Source: Paraburkholderia fungorum
Lineage (GTDB): Bacteria > Pseudomonadota > Gammaproteobacteria > Burkholderiales > Burkholderiaceae
DNA length: 64,000 nt
Reading direction: 5' to 3'
Assembly: GCF_003610895.1 (NCBI RefSeq)
Contig: NZ_MCAS01000020.1
Span: 56,585 to 120,584, forward strand
Shown here: positions 16,450 to 25,500 of the stretch, piece after piece
Layout: every line of letters starts with the position of its first letter
How positions within the stretch are numbered: the stretch's first letter is position 1
Position numbers and translations under genes: made by a program
Notes under the pieces: model-generated
Database searches by the model: none
What the model was told of the DNA's origin: nothing
What the model saw: only the letters and a program-made list of their open reading frames with translations

Positions 16450-17361
16450 GTGGACGAGATTGGAATGAGCAGCCGGCACGCGAACGCGGCGAATGCAACG
16501 TTATTGGAGGGATCCAACAGCGCGGTCTCATGGAGCGCGATCTTTGCGGGAGCGGCGGCGACCGCGGCCTTCACGTTGATCCTGTTGACACTCGGCTCCG
16601 GACTTGGTCTTGCTTCGATATCGCCTTGGGCTGCCGCAGGCGAGAGCGCTGCGCGATTCGGATTTGCCGCCATCGTATGGATTTGTGTGACGCAGATTCT
16701 CGCATCGGGCCTTGGGGGATATCTGGCCGGGCGGCTCAGAAAACGCTGGGTCGCACTTCATGTCGATGAGACCTACTTCCGTGATACTGCTCATGGATTT
16801 CTGAGTTGGTCTGTAGCGACGGTCGTCACAGCCGCGCTTTTGGCGTCGGCAATTTCGGGCCTCTTTCACACCGGTGCGCAGGTCGCGGTGGCGGCTGGCA
16901 ACACCGCGCCGCTGTCGATCGAACGCGGCAACGCAGCCATCGCCGGCAACAGCTGGCCTATGGGCTATTTTGTAGACTCCCTTTTCCGACAGCCGGCCAC
17001 TGCGGCGGTAACCGGCAGCGTCACACAGAACGGCAGGGATCCCACCGACGAGGTTCTACGGATATTCCTGAACAGTCTGGCATCGGGTGACCAGCTCTCC
17101 GCTGACGACACACGGTATGTCGGTCTGCTGGTCGCGCGACGCACCGGGCTTTCCCAGGAAGCCGCCCAGGCGCGCGTAGACACGACGTACTCGCGGCTTC
17201 AGCAGAAGCTCAACGATCTCAAGGCCGCCGCGAAGGAAGCCGCCGACAAGGCGCGCAAAGCGGCCGTGTTCGCGTCCTTATGGCTCTTTGTGTCACTGTT
17301 GATGGGCGCTTTTTCGGCCAGCCTGATGGCAACGTTCGGCGGACGACAGCGCGATCTTTAG
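16450..17361 (+). CDS. Four-helix membrane protein of unknown function
   Basis: Inner-membrane protein of 303 residues. The GTG at 16450 is chosen because AAAGGAG lies 6 bases before it; ATGs upstream lack such a site. Helices appear near residues 26-50 (SAIFAGAAATAAFTLILLTL), 66-90, 111-130 and 272-295. Between the third and fourth lies a soluble region of about 130 residues ending in an Ala/Lys-rich helix (LKAAAKEAADKARKAA), likely coiled. No enzymatic motif is visible. A 24-residue membrane peptide gene and an AI-2E permease gene follow in the same direction. Proteins of this type occur in stress-associated clusters of Burkholderiaceae and rhizobia as far as I recall, without assigned function. 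Confidence 0.75.
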   Translation: MDEIGMSSRHANAANATLLEGSNSAVSWSAIFAGAAATAAFTLILLTLGSGLGLASISPWAAAGESAARFGFAAIVWICVTQILASGLGGYLAGRLRKRWVALHVDETYFRDTAHGFLSWSVATVVTAALLASAISGLFHTGAQVAVAAGNTAPLSIERGNAAIAGNSWPMGYFVDSLFRQPATAAVTGSVTQNGRDPTDEVLRIFLNSLASGDQLSADDTRYVGLLVARRTGLSQEAAQARVDTTYSRLQQKLNDLKAAAKEAADKARKAAVFASLWLFVSLLMGAFSASLMATFGGRQRDL

Positions 17362-17394
17362 GGTTTCTGACCAATACAATTTCTGGAGGCAACC

Positions 17395-17469
17395 ATGCGT
17401 TCGATCCTTCTTTTCATGCTCGGCGTACCCATTCCGATCATCATCCTCATCGCGCTGTTTGTGCATTAG
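17395..17469 (+). CDS. 24-residue hydrophobic membrane peptide
   Basis: A tiny gene with a strong CTGGAGG site 5 bases before the ATG, 33 bases after the membrane-protein stop. Apart from the initial Met-Arg-Ser and terminal Val-His, the product is one hydrophobic helix built around GVPIPIIILIALF. Its proline pair after LFMLG recurs in similarly tiny peptides of other beta- and gamma-proteobacteria, as far as I recall. It is too short for normal gene calling. It probably inserts in the inner membrane and may be a subunit or stabiliser of the neighbouring membrane protein. Function is unknown. Confidence 0.7.
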   Translation: MRSILLFMLGVPIPIIILIALFVH

Positions 17470-17654
17470 TCTTTTCGGGGACGAAGTACTCGCGCCGGCG
17501 CCTTGCTTGCGCCCAGGTAAGCGACGCCCTTGCGGCCGGCTGATCTAACTTCGCGCTGTCATGTAACGACCGCCCGCACTCGCCTACAGACACGTGCCGC
17601 GCTTGCGATGTTTTGTGGAACAAGCCCCTCTCTTTATCTATCGAGGAGTGTGGA

Positions 17655-19640
17655 ATGGCCTCGAACCGGCCCAACTGGCCCGCCATCAAGGTCGCGCCTC
17701 CAGAGGCCCCTAATCTTCGGCAACTGACGTCGCTGGTCACGGCCGTAGTTGTCATCTGCGCTCTTGACCTTGGACGTGAGGTACTGATACCCGTTACGCT
17801 GGCCGTGCTGCTGAGTTTCCTCGTGGCACCCCTCGTAAACCAGCTTCGGCGACTTCGGTTAGGCGAACTTCCTTCGGTTGTCATTGCTGTGGTTCTGGCC
17901 CTGGCCGTGATGGGTGGCGTTGGAACCCTCATCGGCGCTCAGGTCGCCCAGCTCGGGGCGGATCTGCCGCGATACCAGGCCGCTATCGAGAGAAAGATCC
18001 AAAGCGTGCAGGGCGCCACGGTGGGACGCGCTGACGACCTGCTTGGGAGCGCGTCGAGCCTGTTCAAACGTTCGGTTCCGGTTCGAAAGCAAGAAACTGC
18101 ATCAGATTCCGGGGTGGCAAAGCAGGCGGACAAGGCACCCATGCCCGTTGCAGTCCAGGAACCGCCGCCGTCTCCGTTCGCCCTTGCGCAGCGGTTTCTA
18201 TCGCCGGTGATTAGCCCGCTTGAGACGGCGGGCATTGTGCTCGTCGTTGCCATCTTCATTCTCCTTCAGCGAGAGGATCTCCGCGACCGGCTGATCAGAC
18301 TGTTCGGTTCGCGAGATCTACACCGCGCTACGATCGCGATGGACGAAACCGCTCACCGGCTCAGCCGCTATTTTCTGACCCAGTTCGGCGTCAATGTGGG
18401 TGTCGGATTTGTCATCTCGATCGGCCTGGCTGTCATCGGTGTTCCTGGCGCGGTACTGTTCGGGGTGCTGACCGCGCTTCTGCGGTTTGTGCCTTATGTC
18501 GGCACGTGGATCGGAGCCCTTCTCGCCCTTACGTTCGCGGCTACAGGACCTGACTGGTCGATGCTGTTGTGGACAGTGGCACTTTTCGCTGCGACTGACC
18601 TGATCACCGGCCAGGTTATCGAACCTTTGCTATACGGCCACAGCACCGGGCTGTCCCCCGTCGCGGTGATTGTTGCCGCCATATTCTGGAGCTGGATCTG
18701 GGGCCCGGTGGGACTCGTTCTTTCTACGCCCCTTACTCTGTGTCTTGTAATTCTGGGACGCCATGTCGACAAACTGGAGTTCCTCGAAGTGCTTCTAGGT
18801 GATCGGCCACCACTCACTCCTCCGGCGAACTTTTATCAACGGATACTGGCGGACGATCCTGAAGAAGCGTTGAAGCAGGCCGAAACGCTGCTGAAGGACA
18901 TGACACTGGTGGACTATTACGACAGCGTCATGCTGGAGGGGTTACAGCTCGCGCATAGCGACATGATGCGCGGGGTGATTCCGCCTGACCAGCTCATGCG
19001 TATCACTGAAGCGTTGCTCGATATTATCGATGGACTTGAGGATATCGACGAACCGGTTAGGGAGGAGGCGTTGACGCCCGCCGGGCGCGACCTACCCGCG
19101 CTGCGATCGCCCCCCGAACCAGCCCTCTCTGTTATCGCCAATGGAGCACCGGAAATAACGCAGCAAGCGGGCCGCCCGGTTCTGTGCATCGCCGGCCGGG
19201 GAGGACTGGACGAGCTGCTGGCGGCGGCCACTGCTCAGCTTCTGATGCGGGAGGGGATCCAGACAGACATTGCCGACTATGCGCAGTTTTCCCGCAAGAA
19301 GTTGGCAGAGGTAGATCTGTCGGCGGTAACGACGATCTGCGTTGTTTCCCTCGATGCGGGACAGTCGAGTGCGTATCTACGCATTCTGCTCCGCCGCCTC
19401 CATCAGCGGGCGCCGGCGGCCACGCTTCTTCTCGGTTTTATGTCGGACACACCGCAGGATACCCAGGAGCACCGTGGCACCGCTGCCGTCGCGGCATCGT
19501 CGTTCAGGCAGCTGTTAGCGTTGGTTCAGCCGGGAAGTTTGTCGGATGTTGATCTTCAGCCTGGCTCGCAAACAGGCGACAGGACGAGTCGCGCTTCATC
19601 CACGGTGGAGTCGGGCGGGCTGTCGCCAGACTCAATCTGA
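17655..19640 (+). CDS. AI-2E family permease (PerM/YdiK type) with long C-terminal extension
   Basis: Membrane transporter of 661 residues, started at the ATG with GAGGAG 6 bases upstream. Residues about 25-380 form the AI-2E transporter domain, with paired N-terminal helices (LTSLVTAVVVICALDL, ILIPVTLAVLLSFLVAPLV region). The core has GVPGAVLFGVLTALLRFVPYVG, the GQVIEPLLYGHSTGLSPVAVIV signature and GPVGLVLSTPLTLCLVILGRHV. The remaining 280 residues are cytoplasmic. A helical part (DPEEALKQAETLLKDMTL) is followed by a Rossmann-like unit beginning VLCIAGRGGLDELLAAATAQLL. Usual family members are about 350 residues. Substrates of the family vary (autoinducer-2, Na+/H+, unknown) and cannot be assigned here. 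Confidence 0.85.
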   Translation: MASNRPNWPAIKVAPPEAPNLRQLTSLVTAVVVICALDLGREVLIPVTLAVLLSFLVAPLVNQLRRLRLGELPSVVIAVVLALAVMGGVGTLIGAQVAQLGADLPRYQAAIERKIQSVQGATVGRADDLLGSASSLFKRSVPVRKQETASDSGVAKQADKAPMPVAVQEPPPSPFALAQRFLSPVISPLETAGIVLVVAIFILLQREDLRDRLIRLFGSRDLHRATIAMDETAHRLSRYFLTQFGVNVGVGFVISIGLAVIGVPGAVLFGVLTALLRFVPYVGTWIGALLALTFAATGPDWSMLLWTVALFAATDLITGQVIEPLLYGHSTGLSPVAVIVAAIFWSWIWGPVGLVLSTPLTLCLVILGRHVDKLEFLEVLLGDRPPLTPPANFYQRILADDPEEALKQAETLLKDMTLVDYYDSVMLEGLQLAHSDMMRGVIPPDQLMRITEALLDIIDGLEDIDEPVREEALTPAGRDLPALRSPPEPALSVIANGAPEITQQAGRPVLCIAGRGGLDELLAAATAQLLMREGIQTDIADYAQFSRKKLAEVDLSAVTTICVVSLDAGQSSAYLRILLRRLHQRAPAATLLLGFMSDTPQDTQEHRGTAAVAASSFRQLLALVQPGSLSDVDLQPGSQTGDRTSRASSTVESGGLSPDSI

Positions 19641-19728
19641 GCATCGCATTTCTGTGTCTGTCTTTGGTCCGATCGTGACTCGATCCAGGTTTTCACAATC
19701 CAGAGCCGTCTCATCAGTGGAGAAAAAT

Positions 19729-20952
19729 ATGGGAAAAAAACGGGGTAAAACACCTCCTGACGTGGAGGGGCGGCTGGCCCTGCTGAGCGCGATGCGAAAC
19801 GCGAAGATGGCGCGCTCGGCACACGCCTATGTCCGCGGCAACACCATGCAGTTCTATGAATGGCTTGAGGCGCGCGAAAGCAAGGCACTGCCGGACGGGC
19901 CGGCAGTATGGATTTGTGGCGACTGCCATACGGGCAACCTTGGACCGGTTGCTGACGCGCAGGGCCGCGTGGAAATCCAGATTCGGGATCTGGACCAGAC
20001 TGTAATCGGCAACCCGGCGCACGATCTTATCCGGCTCGGACTATCGCTGGCGACGGCAGCGCGAGGCTCTGACCTGCCGGGCCTGACCACCGTCCATATG
20101 CTGGAAGCGCTCGCCGACGGTTACGAGCGCGCGTTCGAACGGGCGACAAAGCGGAAAGAAATTGAAGGCCTGAAACGACCTGAAAGCGTGCTCGTTGTCA
20201 TGAAAGAGGCGGTACGTCGCTCCTGGAAACATCTGGCAGTCGAACGCCTGGAGGACACGACGCCGACGATCCCGCTGGGAAAGCGTTTCTGGCCACTCAC
20301 AAAAGACGAAAGAATTGAGATCTCGGCGCTGTTCGAGACGGGATCGATCAGCCAGCTCGCAACGAGCCTGAAGGGACGAAAAGATAATGGGGAAGTGTCT
20401 GTGCTCGACGCCGCGTATTGGGTCAAGGGCTGTAGCTCGTTAGGACGTCTGCGCTACGCCGTTCTCCTCGATGTCGATGGCGGCGTAGTGGATGGCGACG
20501 ACCTGTGCCTGATCGATATAAAGGAGGGCGTGAAGGCAGCTGCCCCGAGATACGCCGGGGTCAGCATGCCGAAAGATAACGCAGAACGCGTTATCGAAGG
20601 CGCGCGTCATCTTGCACCATTTCTCGGGGAGCGTATGCGTGCTGGCCGGCTGCAAAACCGCCCGGTGGTGATCCGCGAACTGCTGCCACAGGATATCAAG
20701 CTCGAGATTGACCAGTTGACCCAGACCGGTGCGATGGACGTCGCGCGCTACCTGGCGCAGGTCGTCGGTATCGCCCATGCCCGGCAACTGGATCACGGCG
20801 CGCGAGCGTCCTGGCTGAAAGAGCTCCGGCGGGCCCGGTCGAAAACTATCGATGCGCCGCCCTGGCTTTGGAGCAGCGTGGTCGAGCTCGCCGGTAGCCA
20901 TGAGACCGCTTATCTTGAACATTGTCGGCGGTACGCGCTGGCCGCCGTGTAG
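19729..20952 (+). CDS. DUF2252 family protein (kinase-like fold)
   Basis: Cytoplasmic protein of 407 residues. The ATG at 19729 follows GTGGAGA and is preferred to longer frames that overlap the permease gene. Conserved DUF2252 features are VWICGDCHTGNLG (His-x-x-Asn) and EIQIRDLDQTVIGNPAHDLIRL. This pair resembles the catalytic loop and metal-binding Asp of aminoglycoside-phosphotransferase-like kinases. Later motifs are GCSSLGRLRYAVLL, LIDIKEGVKAA and VIRELLPQDIKLE. The family is widespread and uncharacterised; a small-molecule kinase is inference from these motifs. It follows the AI-2E permease by 88 bases and is convergent with the manganese catalase gene. Confidence 0.85.
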   Translation: MGKKRGKTPPDVEGRLALLSAMRNAKMARSAHAYVRGNTMQFYEWLEARESKALPDGPAVWICGDCHTGNLGPVADAQGRVEIQIRDLDQTVIGNPAHDLIRLGLSLATAARGSDLPGLTTVHMLEALADGYERAFERATKRKEIEGLKRPESVLVVMKEAVRRSWKHLAVERLEDTTPTIPLGKRFWPLTKDERIEISALFETGSISQLATSLKGRKDNGEVSVLDAAYWVKGCSSLGRLRYAVLLDVDGGVVDGDDLCLIDIKEGVKAAAPRYAGVSMPKDNAERVIEGARHLAPFLGERMRAGRLQNRPVVIRELLPQDIKLEIDQLTQTGAMDVARYLAQVVGIAHARQLDHGARASWLKELRRARSKTIDAPPWLWSSVVELAGSHETAYLEHCRRYALAAV

Positions 20953-20956
20953 CATC

Positions 20957-20979
20957 GTGAACCGTTAGGGTCGGTTCAC
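20957..20979. terminator. Hairpin between convergent DUF2252 and catalase genes
   Basis: A perfect 8-bp stem (GTGAACCG / CGGTTCAC) with a 7-base loop starts 5 bases after the DUF2252 stop. No T-run follows on either strand, so it may stabilise or terminate transcripts from one or both sides. Confidence 0.45.
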
Positions 20980-21053
20980 CTTCACCGGCGCCCACCGATC
21001 GAAAGCGGAAAGACGCGGCGAGTTCCCCTACTCGCCGTTGTCGCACAGAGGAC

Positions 21054-21926
21054 TTATACCGTTTGCCCAGCGCCCAGGTCAGCGCCCGTCGTCGGATCGG
21101 ACGAGGTGTCCGATGCGGTCCGCGACGCCATGGCCTGCAACATCTTCACGTCCTTTTTCGACACATTGACCGTCGCCAGCCCGTCACCGCCATCGACCGC
21201 CGGTTCGGGGGAATCGACATATTCCCATGCGGGTCCTTCGTTCCACGGCCCGCGCGGCGCATCGTCACCTTTTGACATGTTGTAGTAGACGCTCGTGTAT
21301 TCGGGCACACCCGGAAGTTTGCCCTGCGGGAAATTTGGCTGGATCGAATGCAGCGCCTTCTCGAATGATTTCTGATGCGCGATCTCCCGTGTCATCAGGA
21401 AGCCGAGTGTTTCCTTGATGCCGGGATCATCGGTCACATTGATCAGCCGTTCATAGACGATCTTCGCGCGAGCCTCTGCTGCGATGTTCGATCGTAAGTC
21501 AGCGGTCGGCTCACCAATCGTATCGACATAGGAAGCGCACCAGGGCACACCGGCTGAATTGGTGAGTGCGGGGCCGCCACCGTAGAGAAGCGCTGTAGTA
21601 TGCGAATCGTTTCCGCCGCCCGTCATGGACCGGTAGAGTTCTGCTTCGGCGTCCACAGCCTCGGCCAACTGACCTTTTGCGCTCTTGTTTAGCATGGCGA
21701 CGATCGACCCGACGATTTCGAGGTGGCTCAATTCCTCGGTCGCGATGTCGAAAAGCAGATCCTTCCGGCCAGGATCGTCCTCAGCAACGGCCTGCGTAAA
21801 GTAACGGCATGCGGCACCGAGCTCTCCCTGTGGGCCACCAAACTGCTCCAGCAGGAGGTTGGCAAGTCCGGGGTTGGGAGCCGCGACGCGCACGGTGTAC
21901 TGCAAACGCTTGTTGTGGATAAACAT
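21054..21926 (-). CDS. Manganese catalase
   Basis: Di-manganese (non-heme) catalase of 290 residues that breaks down hydrogen peroxide. The ATG at 21926 has CGGAGA 6 bases upstream and gives the canonical start MFIHNKRLQYTVRV. The four-helix-bundle ligands are visible in TEELSHLEIVGSIV (Glu and His), the AEARAKIVYERL helix and TREIAHQKSFEKAL (Glu and His). The C-terminal tail after about residue 240 is Gly/Asp/Thr-rich and probably disordered, as in many members of this branch (NMSKGDDAPRGPWNEG is the shared lead-in). It points to oxidative-stress defence in this block. It is convergent with the DUF2252 gene. Confidence 0.93.
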   Translation of the reverse strand: MFIHNKRLQYTVRVAAPNPGLANLLLEQFGGPQGELGAACRYFTQAVAEDDPGRKDLLFDIATEELSHLEIVGSIVAMLNKSAKGQLAEAVDAEAELYRSMTGGGNDSHTTALLYGGGPALTNSAGVPWCASYVDTIGEPTADLRSNIAAEARAKIVYERLINVTDDPGIKETLGFLMTREIAHQKSFEKALHSIQPNFPQGKLPGVPEYTSVYYNMSKGDDAPRGPWNEGPAWEYVDSPEPAVDGGDGLATVNVSKKDVKMLQAMASRTASDTSSDPTTGADLGAGQTV

Positions 21927-22575
21927 GACACATCTCCGGTGATCGGCGCGAGACAATCGTTCTTCGACCGGAAATCGGGTTTGCCGAGGATCGAAGCGGT
22001 AATAGGCCGATGGGTTGGCCAGGCAGCGGCTAGGGCAAGCCCCGTCGCACCCGACCCCGGGCGCCTGGCTCTCAGGGCGGACGCCCTGGCTGTTGCACCG
22101 CGAAATTGCCGTGCAAGGCATCAACTGCCGAAAACATCCGGCGCACGGGATGTGCCTGCTGGGAGGAATAAATTTGCAGTACGGCGTGAGTTTGCGAGGT
22201 GCGCGCCGTTGCCTGCTTCTCAGCTAAAAGACAAAGCTCAACCCTGTTGCATTCGCAGAAGAAATCGACAGATTGACCGCCGTCCCAGATCGCTTCCGGG
22301 GGAAAGGTGAGCCTCCTGCGACTTGCTCCTTCGTTGCCATGTTGATTTTCTTCTGGTCATTCCTGGTGCGGCAGGGAGATCCTCCATGCTGACTACCGAT
22401 ATGTGGCCGGCAAGAGAAGCGAACGGAATTCGTATCTTGCGAAGATATCGATGGCACGGTCGTTGCTCTACCTGCAATAGCACGCATAATCCGGCGGCGT
22501 ATTTGTCGCGGTCGTCAAACCACCAGGGGAGCCAACCGTATGTTGGCGGATGCGTGAGAAAATGCTGACCGAAAT
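21927..22575. other. Long intergenic region between catalase and chemosensory kinase genes
   Basis: About 650 bases carrying the divergent promoters of the catalase and the hybrid kinase. The only gene-like frame is a 38-codon minus-strand one at 22224-22340, starting ATKEQVAGGSPFPRKRSG. Its ribosome-binding site is weak and I recognise no family, so it is not called separately. No strong hairpin or repeat was seen. Confidence 0.4.
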
Positions 22576-25500
22576 GTGACCCGGACCTCTATGGGGCATG
22601 GTGCGGAAGGCACGTTACACTCCCATTTCTGCGGATTCGGTGCCCAAAACATGCTCGGCTCAAAAGAACAATCTTCGCGGGTCGCACCGCCGGCTCCTGC
22701 GCGAATCGTGGCAATCGGTGGATCAGCGGGAGCGCTGCACGCCCTGGGCCAGTTTTTCCGGGCGGCTTCTGCCATGCCACACGACGTCGCTTTCGTGGTC
22801 GTCGTTCATCTATCGCCGGATTCTGAAAGCCATCTGCCCGAGCTGCTGGCAAGGGATACATCCCTGGCCGTATCGATGATTGAAGATGGCGAGCCGATTC
22901 GAGCAGGATGTGTCTACGTCATTCCGCCGAAGGTGTTGGTGGGCGTTTCTCAGGGGACGTTCAAACTGATACCGGCGGTGGGGCGCCCTGAGATACCGAT
23001 GCCCATCGACCGGTTGTTCTCTTCACTGGCAGCGGATCAACACGAGCGCGCCATCGGGATTGTGCTCACGGGGGCGAATGCCGATGGGGCTGCAGGCCTG
23101 CGCGCCATCAAGGCGGAGGGCGGCATGGTGATGGCGCAGACTCCCGAATCCGCTGAGCACAGCGCGATGCCAAGGCACGCGATCGCGACGGGACTGGTCG
23201 ATTACGTGCTGCCAGTGGCCAAGATGCCTGCGGCGTTGATCGACTACATCGAGCGCCCAGCTGCCTTGAGCCTGCCAGCCATGGAAAACGAAGAGCATCC
23301 GGCCGATCTGGACCCGGTGCTTCGGGCGTTGGCTGCGGCCGGCGCCGACTTCAGAGGGTACAAGCGGGGAACGATGGAACGGCGTATCGCCCGCCGCATG
23401 ACTGTGAACCGGGTGAACAGTCTCGACGCCTACTGCGACATACTGAGAAGCCGGGTTGAGGAAGCGGACGCGCTAAGTCTGGACATGATGATTGGCGTGA
23501 CGGAGTTTTTCCGCGACCCGGAAGCGTGGAAAGTGCTGGCCGAACGTGTCCTGACTGACCTTCTCGACGAGCCGGAAGGCGATCAGCCATTGCGCGTCTG
23601 GGTGCCGGGGTGTGCGACAGGGGAAGAGGCGTACTCCATGGCCATGTTGCTCACCGAAGAAATCGAGAAGCGCAACGGATCGCGAAAATTCATGATTCTC
23701 GCGTCCGATGTGAACCGTGCGGCCCTCGCACGGGCGCGAACCGGCATCTATACACCTGGTGTCGCGCTGCCACTTGGTGAGGCGCGGCTGGATCGTTTTT
23801 TTCATCCGCAGGGCGACGGATACCAGGTCCGGCAGGACCTTCGGGAAACGATCCTCTTTACACCGCAGAACCTGATCGCCGATCCGCCATTCTCCCGCGT
23901 CGACCTCATCAGTTGCCGCAATCTGCTGATTTATCTCGAGCCCGAAGCCCAGCAGCGGGTTTTCGAGCTTTTTCATTTTTCGCTTAATCCGAAGCGCTAT
24001 CTGTTTCTCGGACGCTCGGAAAGCACGGATCCAGATTCCGTCCAGTTTCAGGAAATGTCCAAAGCCTGGCGCATATACCAGCGCAGTCCGGCCGCGGCGC
24101 CCGGCGTTTCCGGCTACCGCTTTTCGACACTGACGGTGCGCCGCGAGGAATTCCCACCGACGGGGCGCATGGGTGCGAGAAGCAAGGGTTACGCGGAACT
24201 GGTGAACGCAACCCTGCTGACTGAACATCACGCCGCGTCGGTGCTGGTCAATGCCGCACATCAGGTGCTCTATGTAAGCGGCTCCGCAGACGACTATCTG
24301 GGGCAACCAGCGGGAGAGCCGACAGGCAACATTCTCGATATGGCCCGGGAGAGCCTACGCCTGAAATTGCGTATCGTGTTGCGCCGGGCAGGCGAAAGCG
24401 AATCTGGCTCCCCTGTCAGCGAGGTGGTGTCGGACGGCGAAACGCCAGGAGTAAAAATCACCGTCACACGGCCTTTCGATACGACGCATTCCGGCAAGGC
24501 CCTGCTCATCATTTTCGCGCGGTTGCCCGTCATTGACCGGCCTGCTTCGCCAGTCCCGTCGGGCATCGATTCGGATCTCTGGCATCTGGAGAGCGAACTT
24601 CGCACGACCCAGTCCGTCCTTGGCAGCACCATTGAGGAGCTGGAAGAGAGTAACAGCGAGCTACGGGTATCGAACGAAGAAATTCTTTCGATGAATGAGG
24701 AATTGCGCTCGGCCAACGAGGAGCTCGAGACTTCGAAAGAAGAGTTGCAGGCGGTTAACGAACAGTTGAACCAGGTCAATGCCCAGCTCGAACACAAGAT
24801 CGGTCAGGCGGAGGCACTCGCCGAAGACGTCACGAGTCTTCTCGCGAGCACGGAGATTGCGACGTTACTGCTCGATCGACAAGGCACGATAAAGCGATTT
24901 ACGCCCAGCGCGGCCCGAATGCTCGGTCTGGCATTACCTGATACTGGGCACACTCTCGCCGAAGTGCTGGGTGCGCCTCTCGGCGAGACGTTGGCGAAGG
25001 ATGTAGAGCAGGTACTTTCTGGTGCGACGGGAAATGCGGAAAGGGAAATTGAAACGGCTACGCGGCAATGGTACGTGCGGCGGGTCACGCCCTATGTCGC
25101 GCTTCATGGCAAGGCGCCCGCCGGCGTCGTCGTCACATGGACGGACATCACCCACGTCAAACGCGCCGATGAGCGCTCGCGCCGACTTGCGGCAGTTGTT
25201 CAGGACTCCAACGACGCGATAACGGTATTCGACCTGAATGGCCGTTTCCTCGCATGGAACAGGGCCGCCACTGCCATGTACGGCTATAGCGAAGCGGAAG
25301 CGCTACGCATGTCCGTCTCCAATATGCTGCCAAGGGGCGCAAGGCAGGATCACCTTGATTTCATCCTGCAGGCCTTGCACAACGAAGCGTTTCATTCCTA
25401 TGAAACGCGGCGTCTCGCCAAGGACGGGCGGGTGATCGATGTATGGATGACCATGTCGCTCCTGCTGGACGATGCGGGTAATGCCATGGGGGTGGCGTCG

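Noticed and set aside
22323..22568. Plus-strand 81-codon frame upstream of the hybrid kinase
   Set aside because: There is no ribosome-binding site, the composition is unlike neighbouring genes, and the frame is not recognisable.
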